NCBI RefSeq assembly: GCF_029962835.1
Contig: NC_080577.1
Location: 8,408,501-8,472,500, forward strand
Source of the DNA: Magnolia sinica
Taxonomy: Eukaryota; Streptophyta; Magnoliopsida; Magnoliales; Magnoliaceae
Direction: 5' to 3'
Length of the DNA stretch: 64,000 bases
Below are positions 1-11,350 of this stretch, piece by piece. The stretch's first letter is position 1; every line of letters starts with the position of its first letter. The translations under genes and the position numbers were made by a program. The notes under the pieces are model-generated. The model saw only the letters and a list, made by a program, of their open reading frames with translations. It searched no databases and was not told the DNA's origin.

Positions 1-174
1 TGCTCCTCATGTGTATCATACATGTAATAGAGATCTGATCTTATCTTGTATTTATTAGGACATATTTTGTATTTCCTAAAGATAGATAATCTCCTCTCTA
101 TATAATATAAGTTGTACTCCCCTTGAGAATCAATACAAACAATTCAAATCTTCTTCTTAAATCCCCCCCTTACA
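1..174 (+). repeat. possible end of an LTR (Copia-like)
   Basis: A TATA-like stretch (about 97-112) is followed by a short transcribed-looking tract and a CCTTACA end at 174, which resembles the 3' part of a Copia-type LTR. The left side is cut by the window edge and no partner LTR is visible. The call rests on overall resemblance only. Confidence 0.25.
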
Positions 175-1195
175 GCATCAGATCAGTGCGTATGGCTCCT
201 TTTCCCCCTTCCCTGTTGATTGGACGGTGTGCTATAGCTGTCAATATTGTGGGGCCCACTTCCACTGATCAGAAGGAAACTTCAAGGGCAGATTTGAATG
301 GTCTCTTTTTTATGATTTACAAACACTGTTGGGCTTCTTCTTCTTCTTCTTCTTTTCACAAAAAAGATCATTTTTTTTTTCTTCCAATTTTCTGGAAAAT
401 GGTCCAGATTCAATCTTGACCATTGATCCTGTGGTCCTTTTGGATCTGGAACTAAAATTGGTGCTCTTGATCTGTTTTATGCCCTAAAATCATCTTTGAA
501 ACCTGATCTGAGAATGAAATCATTCTAGGGGCCTTTTGTTCAAATAATCTCTTCAACTGTTGATCTCATTTGGGTTGTTTGTCCATTTGGTCTTGGATAT
601 TGTTGTGACTCTACATTACACCATCTCTGGCTGTGCTTGAGATGTTTGTGAGTGCTATCTGAGCTGAGGAATTATTTCCCTTTGCTGGCACAGTCAGTTC
701 TGTGTTCTCCATTGACATCTGAACTGGTTGCTGCACTTGCTATTGTGGCATCTAGATTTGCTGCATTTGGTTGTTGCGTCACTGTTGTGATGGGTTTGCC
801 GTCTTCCGAAATCACATCTGGGACATCTCAATGGGGCTCTGGGATGCATTAGTTTGAAAACCTAAGTCTCTAGATGACAAATATTAAGCTGACCGAAAAT
901 TTTTTCCTGCTATGGTCTCAAGCAGTGGAAATGTTTATTAGAGGCAAGCAAAAGTTCGGATATGTTAATGGGACCCTAATCGAACCATCCAAAGATGATC
1001 CTAAATATTGAGAATGGTAAACCAACAACTTGTTATGCCATGCTTGTAGAACTTGGTTGTACCTGCTTTCACCTGTTAAAGAGATCTAGGACATTGTACA
1101 TGAGTTGTAGTTGGATCAGATAATGGATCTATCAGCTGCATCAGGAGAAAGGTTCTCTCTGCCAAGAGGGAAAATAAGTTGTTGAATATTATGTG
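175..1195. other. intergenic, nothing recognised
   Basis: No coding pattern, RNA gene or known element was recognised. There is a short TTC-repeat at about 335-352 and pyrimidine-rich sequence. The open frames here (for example 652-852) have no family features and look like chance. Confidence 0.5.
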
Positions 1196-1199
1196 AAAC

Positions 1200-2290
1200 T
1201 CCTTCAACATCAACCATTGATCATCATCATTGTCGTCGTCATTGCCATCATCTAAAGCTTATCCCAACTAATTGTGGTCGACCACAAAAATCATATTTCA
1301 TTGTTCCACTCTATCAAGGACAATATCTTCAGTTAAGCCATGCCTCGATAAGTCATCAAATCTTTTCTTGCTACCATATTCCATGTCCTTTTGGACATTC
1401 CCCTTACCTGTTTAGAGCCTTTAACTCGAACCAACTCACTCCTAACTGGTGCTATTCTTGGTCTTCATTGCACGTGGCCAAACCATCTAAGTCTACTTCC
1501 CCTCATCTTATTACCCATTGGTGCTACTCCTAAGTTCCCTCAAATGCATTCATTTCTAATTTTGTCCTTCCTCATAGGCCAATCATCCATCTGAACATCC
1601 TTGTTTTAGCTATTGTCATCTTGTGAACTTCTTGTTCCTCACATCTCCACTTCACCCACTCATATCTAATTCTATGTGCAATGTATTTCTCGATTTCTCT
1701 GTTCTCGTGAATTATTGACCCCAAGATATAAAAAATGGTCATTTTAGGATACTTCTTGGTCCACAATATAACCGAATTCCTTTTAAAAAAATCCTAACTT
1801 AATTCCTCTCTCTCTAGTCCTAATCTAATTCCCCGTTTTACTCCTTGTATTCTTCGTTTACGTTGTTTTAGTTCGATGGATTTTAAAACCTTTAGGTTCT
1901 AAAGCATCCTTCCATTGTTCTAGCTATGCGTTTACTCCCTCCCTTGCTTGTTAATCAAAACTATGCCATCCGCAAATAACATACACAATGGGACCTCTTC
2001 CTGTAAATGCCTAGTTAACTCACCTATAACGAATGCGAAAAGATATAGGCTCGATGCTGACCCCTAGAGTGAGCCTACAATAATTGGAAACTCAATTGTC
2101 TCTGCACCATTGGTCCTCTTGAGACTATGTTCTTTTCCAACTCCAACTAGATTCTCTCTTTGTATGGACCTTATGAATAGAGAGAGCACATGGCGATCCT
2201 TCTTCTTCTCCCTACATTTCCATTAGTTGTCTTGGTAGTAAAGTACCCTCAATGGTCGACCTTCCTGACGTAAATCCAAAATAACCATCG
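1200..2290 (-). mobile_element. RTE-type LINE, 3' part (5'-truncated)
   Basis: Read on the minus strand, the frame at 1572-1766 shows the conserved tail of plant RTE reverse transcriptases: a YLGS-like block followed by IIHENREIEK, then RIRYEWVKWR and HKMTIAKTRMFRWM. The 3' end at about 1207-1290 is an ATG/GAT-rich repeat tail preceded by the usual end with a GGGATAAGC-like segment, not a poly(A). RTE elements characteristically end in such short repeats. The frame is interrupted many times, so this is a dead copy. The upstream (right) boundary is approximate. Confidence 0.75.
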
Positions 2291-3145
2291 ACTCCCATTA
2301 ATGCATGGTCGTGGCAGCATGCCAACCGAAGCCGTGTAGCATAAGATACAAGACGACCAAGAACACAATCTATGCTTCTCTTATTCATTAGGAAAGGAAA
2401 AATTGATGCTTTACCTTACCTTTCTTTTTTACGTTGTGGTGCCTATGCACAATGTTGTCAAAATTGTTATTGTATCGCAAATTGTAAAAGGGGTTGAATC
2501 GCAAATCGTAAGATTTTTTTTTTTTGAATTTAAAAATATACATATAAAAAACAAATGACAAAATATAAGTAAATTAGAAAATATTAAAAACTCATTAATC
2601 ATCCATTTTCCATCAACATGTACCAAAAAAGTAATACATATCATGATATTCTCAATTGAGAAAATGTATATGGTATACATATGATATTAAAGGATTCTTG
2701 TCTTTTTCCTTTGTTTTCTTTCGAAAAATTTACGTTAAAAAACATTTAAGCTTCCTTTAATAATTTGGTCTTTTGTACCTTTCTTAAGTGTAGAATCATG
2801 TTAGAAAAATGGCATTCGATTCTATTATGAATAGTATCTTGATTTCTTTGTTTTGGGTTTTTGAATATCAAAATCCCCAAATCTCCTCTTGCCTCTCTCT
2901 GTCTCAAAAGAAAAAAAAAAGAGGATATATTTAATAGGGGAACCCTTTTTCATGTTTTATGAGCAAAATGGTATAAAGAAAGAAGAAAAAATTGAATAAA
3001 AATAAAAAATTATTTTAAGTAATTTTTGGGCCCATTTATGTAATCTATGATTATCATACGATTATCGTACGATTCTATATGATTCGTACAATTATTTGGG
3101 ATTTGCGATTTGCGATTTGGGTGTACGATTCAAATCATGGTGTGT

Positions 3146-3382
3146 CATAAAGGCCGTTACGGGGCCATAAAGGCCATTGTGTAATGTATTATGGTTGCAA
3201 CCGTTTCACGTTACGGGGTTATAACGGTCATAATAGCCGTTATGGAAAAAATGACCTGTAACCATTGTTAACTACCCATTATGCCCCTTGCAAAGGCATT
3301 AATAGCCCTGTAATGGTCTATTACGGGGCAAATATAGGATTTTCATATTGTTTTTCAACGTTATGGGGCAGATAAAGGTGTT

Positions 3383-3413
<31 letters not shown>

Positions 3414-3532
3414 TAAATTTCAATGAAAAAAGAGACTGTAACGGCCTTTTCGGAGGCCGTAACAGCCATTATGACCTGTATCGTAAAGGTAATGGTGGTG
3501 GCCGTTATAGTCACCGTTACTGTTACGGAATA
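3146..3532. repeat. CCGTTACGG/CCGTAACGG-rich foldback repeat, copy 1
   Basis: Dense short palindromic words (GGCCGTTACGG, CCGTTACGG, CGTTATGG and their complements) occupy both arms of an AT-rich core that includes a (TTTA)n tract. The same words in the same order recur at 17597-17935 and 36480-36715, and partially at 19867-19936 and 21200-21310, so this is a dispersed family. No open frame spans it. Class unknown. Confidence 0.6.
3380..3413. repeat. (TTTA)n microsatellite
   Basis: Eight or so TTTA units lie in the centre of the CCGTTACGG foldback repeat. Confidence 0.85.
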
Positions 3533-3614
3533 CCTTGATACAAATTGTACACCCATACGACACGATATGAATTGTACGTTTCATATTGTGAATCGTATGA
3601 TTTTGATAACACTG

Positions 3615-4950
3615 CCTAGGCATCACGAAATTCTGAAATGGGAGGGCCATCTTAAGTTGAGGGTCTATTCATGCAACATTTCAAAGATGTGCATTTGTTT
3701 ACTTCATTGATCAAACACATTTACTATTTTGCATTGTGATATTGCTTAAGAACTGTTTATATGATCTCTTTTTAACTTGTTTAATTGGTTTAGAATCTGA
3801 CTTGTAAGAAACTTTTAGTCGAATAGTGTTCCAAGCACTTTCATCCTAATCTTGTGGATCTTAGTTGGAATGGTTCCATTTATCTGCCTCCAAATGTGAC
3901 AAAGGCTCTTACTCGAGGTAGAATATTAGGACTGTTACAATTTATGAGTTCAGTTGATACATAAATGTCATATAATACTGGAAAATATAGTGTGTATATG
4001 TGCTGGATACATATGCCAACCAATATGGCAATGCCAAATCGAATTTGAGATGGTATGCTGTTTGTCACCTTGTGATGTCAAACTCATCAGAGAGAACACA
4101 AGCTTGTTTTTAGACGACCACATTCTGTTTCTTATTTACTAAGTCGATGGACTGCAAGCTGGTCGGCATCATCATTGTTGCCATTGTCAACATCACAGTT
4201 AGCATCCTAGTCATTGTTGTCATCCTCATTAGGTGCTTCATCACCATCACTCATCATCATCCTTGTCATCATCAGCAGCATCTTCAGCTCCTCTGCCAGC
4301 TCCACTACCTTTTCCACCATCACCATCGACTTGTTTTTCTGATGAATTCATCACTGACTCTTGACTGGTATATTGGCAACAATTTTATGTTCGTCTTCTT
4401 ATCAGACTACAACCTTCGTCAGTCTTTTGGAACCGGACATGTAGAGACTCCCATTGACACCACTGAAATGCCATTATAGACCCACCTATTATTGGCTTTG
4501 CCCCAAAGGGTGAGCAGGCAGCTGGGTCATGGAGGAGCAGTTGCCAGGAAAAACCCCCAAGCACGATGCACCTGCTGAAGGGTCATGCTAGCACACTTGG
4601 CTGCACAAACTAGTAGAGAAGCCACCTATACATGATTATCAACACCACCCACTTGCCCCGTGTAGTAGTTTAGCACAACTATTGTGCGCTACCCACAAGA
4701 AGGAACTTGAAAACAGTTCATTTCTACATACAGTGGACTACAAGCTGATATGTACTTTCCAGCTTAGCCTATTTTTCTTTTGATCTCACTGCAGCAATCT
4801 CTGAACCCAAAGATCGAACTGCGGACTATGTAAAATGTTCTACTGCACTTGTTGATCTGGAGGGCAGTATAATTTTTTTTTTTCTTGCTACCTGTTTATG
4901 TATGATACTTTAACATTCTCTTTTCAGTAAGAACTAATCAGCCTCAACTT
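3615..4950. other. intergenic, CAT/TCA-rich tract
   Basis: No gene recognised. About 4160-4330 is rich in ATC/CAT triplets; the open frame at 4147-4479 comes from this low-complexity sequence and is not a credible protein. Confidence 0.5.
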
Positions 4951-5290
4951 TGGATTTGGGAGTTGTTGACATCTTATGATTTTTTGTCTCTGGAATGGTG
5001 AGAACCAACTCAAGTTTCTTGCACAGTGATGATGATTTTCCCCCCTTTTGATTTGGGAATTATTTGGCCTCTACTTGGTGCACCGTTGGGAGAGTGAGAA
5101 CCAGCAATGTTGCAAGGGTGATGACCAACTGAAATATCTTGCACAGTGATGATGATTTTTGCCTTTGGATTTGGGAATTATTCGGACTCCTACTTGCTGT
5201 GCTGTTGGAAGGGTGAGAACAAATCGAAGTTTGTTGCAGAACAGTCATGATTTTTTCCTTTGAACTTGGGAGTCGTTGACAGCATTTAGG
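4950..5290 (+). repeat. imperfect tandem repeat, ~95-117 bp units
   Basis: The motif GATTTGGGA(A/G)TT(A/G)TT recurs at about 4953, 5051, 5168 and (degenerate) 5262. Each copy is followed by a shared run with GTGAGAACCA and CTTGCACAGTGATGATGATTTT. Unit length varies by indels. The reverse frame at 5060-5335 is a by-product of the repeat. Confidence 0.7.
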
Positions 5291-5344
5291 AATTGTGTTA
5301 GTGTACACACATCTTGGTGTATGCAAGGGCACCATAAGAGGAGG

Positions 5345-5566
5345 TGTTGAACATTGTACTTAGAGTGGTCCTGTGTACCATACATTATTTAGATTAAGAT
5401 GTATCCTGGAAGATTACTGATTATCGTTGTGTTGTAAATGGTTGTAAATAAAGCATTATAAGAAGGAGAGGATTAAATTAAGCATCTATCCTTATATTTT
5501 CCGCTCCCATACGATCTCTCTCTATATATATCTATCTATCTATCTATCTATCTATTTGTTGTTACA
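5345..5566 (+). repeat. possible solo LTR (Copia-like)
   Basis: A purine run AAGAGGAGG just before TGTTGAACATT looks like a polypurine tract followed by an LTR start. The segment closes near GTTACA after a (TATC)n tract. No internal domain and no partner LTR are present. It should be treated as a fossil fragment at best. Confidence 0.3.
5524..5554. repeat. (TATC)n microsatellite
   Basis: Consecutive TATC units, preceded by a short TA run. Confidence 0.85.
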
Positions 5567-5569
5567 AAT

Positions 5570-6670
5570 ACCTTATCTTTGTATTGTAAATGATTATCGT
5601 TGAAGATTTGCATGGGAGTATGGAGTAGATGGTTTGTGTGTGACATCCGTTTAGTAACTTCGGATGTGGGAGTTGTTGCCCAATTGTCATTCAGGAGTTT
5701 GAAAATGCATGTGGCGAGGAGAGGATTTATATCTGATGTTTGTTTTGGTGAGATTTTGAGTATAGGTTGTGGACATTCTTGAGAAGAACAACAAAACCTT
5801 TTGTTGGAATAATGAGAACTAACTGAAGTTTCTTTGCAATCTAAAGGGTGAAGAACTCATTGATTGATTGATACACCAACTTTGAAATGGTTATTGTTGC
5901 ATCTTGGGATCAAGGTGTTAAATTGGTGTATTGGGTATTGTATCGTTCACCACTAATATTTCCCCACATCGACCCCGTATTGGCTTGCTTTGTGCTGATA
6001 CGTGCATATCGTTTATGGGCAATACTACCAGTACCTGATTCGGATGATACTTTAAACCGTGCTCAGGATATGGAAAATACTTTTGTATCATTCATGAGCT
6101 GAAGTTCTCTGCATCATCGTAATGGTAGGGTGATAAGTGGTGATTCACATCTATTCTTCATGGTATCAACTCTGCCAAGATCAAGAAAGGATTGAAGGAC
6201 TTGTCTATGATAATAATATTGGTGTTTATTTCAGAAAGATGAGTGCTGAATCCTGATTGAATATTCATGCAATTCGTATGGGAAAATCATACCTGACTAA
6301 CATGAGCAAACAAACAGAGCTGAAATATTTCTATACGTGCCTTTGGATTTGAGTTGGTTACTTAAGAGGCTGAAGATCTTCTTGAGGATCACATGCAAGT
6401 GATGTTGGTATTTGCTGTGGTGCCATACTAGCTGAAGGCCATTATGCGTAATGGGCGTTAAGGGGGTGTAACTGTTGAAATTTTTTATTAGGAATAAAAA
6501 ATGCCAGATAAAATCTGAAATATTCAGTGGATTCCAAATATGTAATTCCTTTGTGGTTTGGATGTTTATGATGGTGTATAGTCCACTCTATGGTAAAAAT
6601 GCTGTCTCGGCCTGTTTGATGATTTTATAAACTTGACAGGCTTAGATTGACTCCGAGTTCGCCCGACATT
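5570..6670. other. intergenic, nothing recognised
   Basis: No gene seen. A small fragment related to the CGTTACGG repeat (GCCATTATGCGTAATGGGCG) lies near 6440-6475, and GTATCG-type words occur at 5930-6060. The open frames are chance. Confidence 0.45.
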
Positions 6671-6676
6671 CATGCA

Positions 6677-7160
6677 AGCTATAGTACTTATTTCACTAAG
6701 GCACATCTCTAAGCATTTATATCATATTTCCCCAAGAAACTTCTAAGGAAAAAAATTGAAAATTCGGTTGAATAATGCCCCCACTTTGGGGGACCATTTG
6801 TATGCTCCCAAATTGGCACAAAATTTATTTAATCTATGGCACTCATCCCATTAATGCATATACCTGAGCATTTGATGACATTCCTCCTAAGTAATTATAA
6901 GAACAAAATTAAAATTAAATTCGGATGAATAGTGTCACCAACTTGGGGACCACCTAAAGCTCCAAAATCATGCAATCTATGGTACTTATCCCACTAATGC
7001 ATATCCCTAAGCATTTGACATCATTCCTCCCAAGAATTTTAAAAGAAATACTACAATTAAAATCAGATGAGTAGTGTTACCAATTTGTGGGACCACTTGA
7101 TGCTTTAAATTGGCCTCAAATTTATGTAATCTATGGCACTCACTTCACTAATGTAATTGG
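6677..7160 (+). repeat. tandem repeat, ~150-bp unit, about 3 copies
   Basis: CTATGG(C/T)A CTTAT/CTCAT blocks start at about 6677, 6834, 6978 and 7131, spaced 157, 144 and 153 bp apart. Each is followed by CACTAATGCATA, AAGCATTTGA, CATTCCTCC and a block with (C)AACTTGGGGGACCA. An inverted single unit of the same family lies at 20815-20985, inside the malate dehydrogenase gene. Confidence 0.75.
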
Positions 7161-7744
7161 CCCAAAAATATGCTTATTTCAGCATCCTACTATAAGATTG
7201 GTGGCCATTTATTGGACGATGAAGAATGAAAAATATCTAGTGGTCCTATTTCAACAGCCAAGTGTCCACAAATCAGTGGTTAGGACCGTTCAAACACTTT
7301 GATTTTGGGACTGTGACTTAGCAACTGCAGGTCCCACAATTTAATTGGTATACTTTTGAGTTAATGCATGCCACATGGACACCACCAGAGTATAAAAAAT
7401 TCCCCGATTTAAAACTAGGCTTGTAAGGAGCCATATTGTTAGATTTTCTTTGATTGTCTTCTCATTTTGTGACAAAAATATGGATAAATCTTGTAGTGAG
7501 AGATAAATGGTCTTTGGCAACAGAAAACAAGGAAGAAATCCCAGGTACATTTTTTTCTCTGATTACTGTGCGTAACGGCCGTACAGCTCCATATTGGTCC
7601 GTTTCAGTTCGTGAATTTCATGATCCACCAAATTACTAGATGGATGAATATTGGTTATTATATTTAGGTCTTCTCTTTCCAACCTCCCTCACTATTTTAT
7701 GTCTGTCTTCCAGTGTTTGAGCGTATCGAGTAAATTCCATTTCC
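7161..7744. other. intergenic, nothing recognised
   Basis: No coding or RNA signal recognised. The open frames at 7341-7639 on both strands overlap each other and carry no domain. Confidence 0.45.
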
Positions 7745-8965
7745 TTATTTGGAAAGAGATCTGCCTTCCCTACGTTGAGGGGGGATGCTGTGATCAGGAG
7801 ATTTGAGGTGGCTAATTCGGCCCTGCTGGGAAAATGGGTTTGGTGTGTTGGAGTTGAGGCCCATAGTCTGTGGAGGAAGGTCGTTGTGGCTAAGTATGGG
7901 CTGGTGGATCAAGAGTCCTCCCTATACTGTGCCTCCTTTCCGTGGAAGGCTGTTGCGTGGGTAGCCCCCTAAGTGTTTGAAGGCGTACTATTCTGGGATG
8001 ATATTTGGTGCTGTGATTCTACGTTGAGATTGTCTTTCCTGGCTCTGGTTAGTCTCTCTCCTATCGATAATTTGTCCGTCGCCAGTTGTTTCTCTTCTCT
8101 GGATTCAGTGGGTGTTTGGGTTGATAATTTGTCCATTGCCAGTTGTTTCTCTTCTCTGGATTCAGAGGGTGTTTGGGCTCCACCCTAAAAGAGGGATTTA
8201 TATGACAATGAATTCGACGACTTGCTATGCCTTTTCTCTCACTTGCAGGGAATTTTGATTTCTCCTGGAGTAGATGACTCTTTGGTTTAGCGTCTCGGAG
8301 CTTCTGGCAGATTTTCGACTCGCCAGCTTTACTCCTTTCTCTCTCGGCTGGAGCAAAGGAGCGATCTCTAGTACCCTGCGTTCATGTGAAAGTATGGGGC
8401 TCCTAGAAAAAATGTCAGCATTCGGTTGGTTAGTGGGGAGGAACAGGATGCTCACAATCAACAATATTTAGAAAAGCAGGCCGGTTCTTCCGAATGTCTC
8501 TCCTATGTTTGAACGACGAAGAGTTTGTTAACTATCTGTTCATTCACTGCTTGTTTTCCAGAGTTGTGTGGTCTGGTATCTTCTGAGTTTTGTGCTTCTC
8601 TTGGGTGATGCCAAACTTGATTATTTGCCTTTTCTGATGGTGGCATGCTGGTGAAGGTGGTCGTCTGGGGCAATCCAGGTGGGGATTAGCTTTGCTTGCT
8701 GTTCTTTGGGCAATCTGGTTGGAAAGGAACAGTAGATGCTTCCGTAATCAGTCTCTCCAGAGGGGGTTCTCAACAGGGTTTTGATGTAGATTGGGGATTG
8801 GGCAGCCTAAGTTCTGCTCTTGGGGGTGTTTTCTTGTTGTTGGTTTGAATATTGTTTTTAGTTTGGTTGCTCTCTCTCTCTCTGTTTTTTTTTTGTTTGT
8901 TCTGTTGTTTGTCTTTGTTTTTGTTGGCCTTTGGCCCTAATAAAGTGCATCATCTTTCAAAAAAA
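7745..8965 (+). mobile_element. L1-type LINE, 3' part of ORF2
   Basis: The three forward frames carry pieces of the C-terminal region of plant L1 ORF2. One is a LLGKWVWCVGVEAHSLWRKV-like block (7800-7890), which is the spacer between reverse transcriptase and the zinc-binding domain. Another is a FGWLVGRNRMLTINNI block (8410-8470), the start of the zf-RVT domain. The element ends in AATAAAGTGCATC with an A-run near 8955. It is 5'-truncated and broken by several frame changes and stops. It contains an internal 57-bp tandem duplication. Confidence 0.7.
8066..8179 (+). repeat. 57-bp tandem duplication inside the LINE
   Basis: GATAATTTGTCC(G/A)T(C/T)GCCAG begins at 8066 and again at 8123, and the two 57-bp units differ at only a few bases. 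It is a recent local duplication within an already dead element. Confidence 0.85.
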
Positions 8966-11179
8966 CTCTGAAAGTAGGCATCACTAGATAAAGCAGTCTG
9001 TCAAATATTTAGTGTGAGATTTTTTACTAGTCTGCAAGTTAAAATATGGTTGGCAGGCTGCCAAAGCACCATGATAACTAACATTAACTGACAATTCCTC
9101 CTTTTCTGACATCTGGTACATGCTATGGTGATTTCGTGTTTAAACTTCCATTATTTAGGACATTGTATTCTGATTAAGCTAAATTCAAGATTGTAAGTGT
9201 GCCAGTTGTTTGAGATCTTATGGTAAGGACAACATTGACAAGTTTTCATTTGTTTGTGGCGGCAGATGTTTGATGTACAATAGAAGATGACCTGCGATTA
9301 GGGGCCCCTGATGATTCTTAACAAGATTCTGCCTTGAATAGAATGGGTGGGTGGTGATGTGTCTCCGTGAGAAGCCTGCGGGAAAGATTATCGTTCTATC
9401 AGGCATGTTTATTTAAGCTGTTAAAGGCTCTGATTGTAATTAGACTTTTGATGCTTTTGCTTGGAATGACATTGGTTGTAGGAAAAAAAAAGCATTTTAA
9501 AAGGGGAACCCATATCGTTTCTTGTTTTCATTGCTTTTCCCACGTGAATTTGTATGTTATGTAGGATTTGTGATCCAAAACGTCCCGGTTGGTTTGTCAT
9601 TCCTCGAAGTAGCCTATGTAAAAATCACTAACCAATGCTACTTATCTCAGATTCAGCATTTTTGCCTCTCCTAGCATGTTTTAAGCACATCTACGACGTT
9701 CCCCTCTCTCAGAAGTAAAAAAGCATGGAAGCCTTTAGAAAGAGAAACGAGGAAAGACCCATATCGGGCCTTACTATGTTCTGATCTGCTGATCTGAATG
9801 GTCGCAACGTGGGGCGAACACCATGTGTAAGTGCTTTCCTACCTATTTGTTCCTCTTCTCTCTGCCGGCTGAAAGTGGGCACAATGGTACCACCTCCTCT
9901 TGGACCTTACTCTTGCTATGAGCACTTCTTGTATCCTCTTTGATGTAGATGTGCATTGGTAGGAAATGCTGACCCCGCACACATGTAAAAAAAAGGTGCC
10001 TTTATGCCATTTAATTTGTTTCAGTTGGACCAGCACATGAGTATGGCTCCTTTCTACGTGGGACTTTGCATTCTGAGCCAATTGAGTTGCAGCCTTGCAC
10101 CCATTTCTTGTAATCTTAGCAGGGTTTGCATGGATGGAAGAGTTTGCCGATCAATAACTGTAGATGATTTGCCTAGCTGAATGCTAACCACCTGTCTGTT
10201 TCAGTCTAATTGACTTCTTTTTCACTTACTCTTCGTGATGATGTGGTTGAATCCAATTTGGACCTGTGGTCCAATCTGTCCTATTTCTTTCTTTTCCATT
10301 TACTTTTCATGATGGATGAGATGGAATCCAATTTGGATTTGTGGTCTGACTGCAAGGTGGGGAAGTTGTGCTTTTGTTATTCAGCAAGGCGAACCTGTTC
10401 TTCGTGTATAGCAGTCAAAAGCTTGTACTCGTATTTAACCCTTGTGCAGATAAGTTGAATGTGTAACTGTCTTTGCCTTGTTATGTTCCAAGGTGATTTT
10501 CACTGCCAGCTTTGTTTGTTGACTTGGTTTGGCATGATTTGTGAAATTAGATTGTGGCCGGATGGGGCCCACATGCAAGGATGGAATGGTGATTTGAACT
10601 GTCCTGTCAGGTGCCAAGTGAATTTTTTTATTTTTATTTTTATTTTGTGTGGATATATGATTGCCTGGGAATCTCATCTGAAGATAGCAGTTCCTGAATC
10701 TATTCATTGTGATCTTAGTACCATGGTGTGAAAATCGTGAATCTTAAAATAATTTGGCCTTGCTGTGTTTAGATCTCGGATTCATTGCCTACGAAAACAG
10801 GGACTCAAGCCTTGTTCGCTTGTTGGGGCTAATCAATACCAAATATAAATGACAAAACTAACAACACAACTGTTTTTGGGGGGACATGGAAGATGACGAC
10901 AGCCCTTCAAAACGCTGACACGTTAACAGGGGGGTGGCGTTTGAAGGGTGATAACAGCCTTAAACTGCCGAATGGTAATACCACCAAAAACACAAGATTC
11001 CAGAATGTGGTTAGCTGTTATGGGCATGCTGGCCTCGTCTGCACCTGATCGGTGTCAAGATTTCAAGAATGGCATGATTAGACCCTGTCAAGTAATTTCG
11101 ATGGTTTGTGAATGGACTCTTCGTCATTAATATGTATATGTTGGCGGACTCTTCTGTTTTTTGTTTTTAAATAAATAAT
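8966..11179. other. intergenic, no gene recognised
   Basis: Long AT-rich stretch without a convincing exon. The frames at 10210-10731 and 9839-10081 lack domains and have overlapping opposite-strand partners. It contains one local repeat (see 10222-10370) and a (TTTA)n tract near 11187. Confidence 0.45.
10222..10370 (+). repeat. ~74-bp imperfect tandem duplication
   Basis: TCACTTACTCTTCGTGATG at 10222 is repeated as CCATTTACTTTTCATGATG at about 10296. Both are followed by a shared GAATCCAATTTGGA...GTGGTC block. Confidence 0.7.
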
Positions 11180-11350
11180 ATTGTTTTTATTTATTTATTT
11201 ATTTTTTAAAGGTGCTTCATGAGGGTGCAGATGGCCAGTGGCAGAGCCCAGCCTATATGGATCTGGGACCAAGTAGCAGTGACCGTTGGCTAAGAACGAG
11301 GCTCAAACTCGATCTGACCTGCTAAGGCTGAATTTTTTACATCGACCACC
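11180..11350 (-). mobile_element. possible tRNA-derived SINE
   Basis: On the minus strand, a box B-like run (GATCGAGTTTGAGCC, about 11292-11306) lies upstream of a tail made of AAAT/AATA repeats (11160-11210). No clear box A and no flanking duplication were resolved, so the call is tentative. Confidence 0.3.

Larger units (their letters stand above)
2449..3614. mobile_element. foldback element with TGTTGTCAAAAT-type ends
   Basis: The left end (about 2449, ACAATGTTGTCAAAAT) and the right end (about 3614, reverse complement GCAGTGTTATCAAAAT) are inverted repeats. Both arms continue with TATCGCAAATCG / TACGATTCA-like motifs, and the inner flanks at 3100-3140 and 3540-3600 mirror each other. There is no coding capacity. 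A second foldback element of another family sits inside it. A flanking duplication was not resolved. Confidence 0.5.

Noticed and set aside
4147-4479. 110-codon His/Ile-rich open frame
   Set aside because: Translation of an ATC/CAT low-complexity tract without conserved residues.
9260-9290. possible tiny last exon (GCAG followed by ATGTTTGATGTACAATAG)
   Set aside because: A plausible acceptor, but no upstream exons of any gene could be found on the plus strand, so no support.
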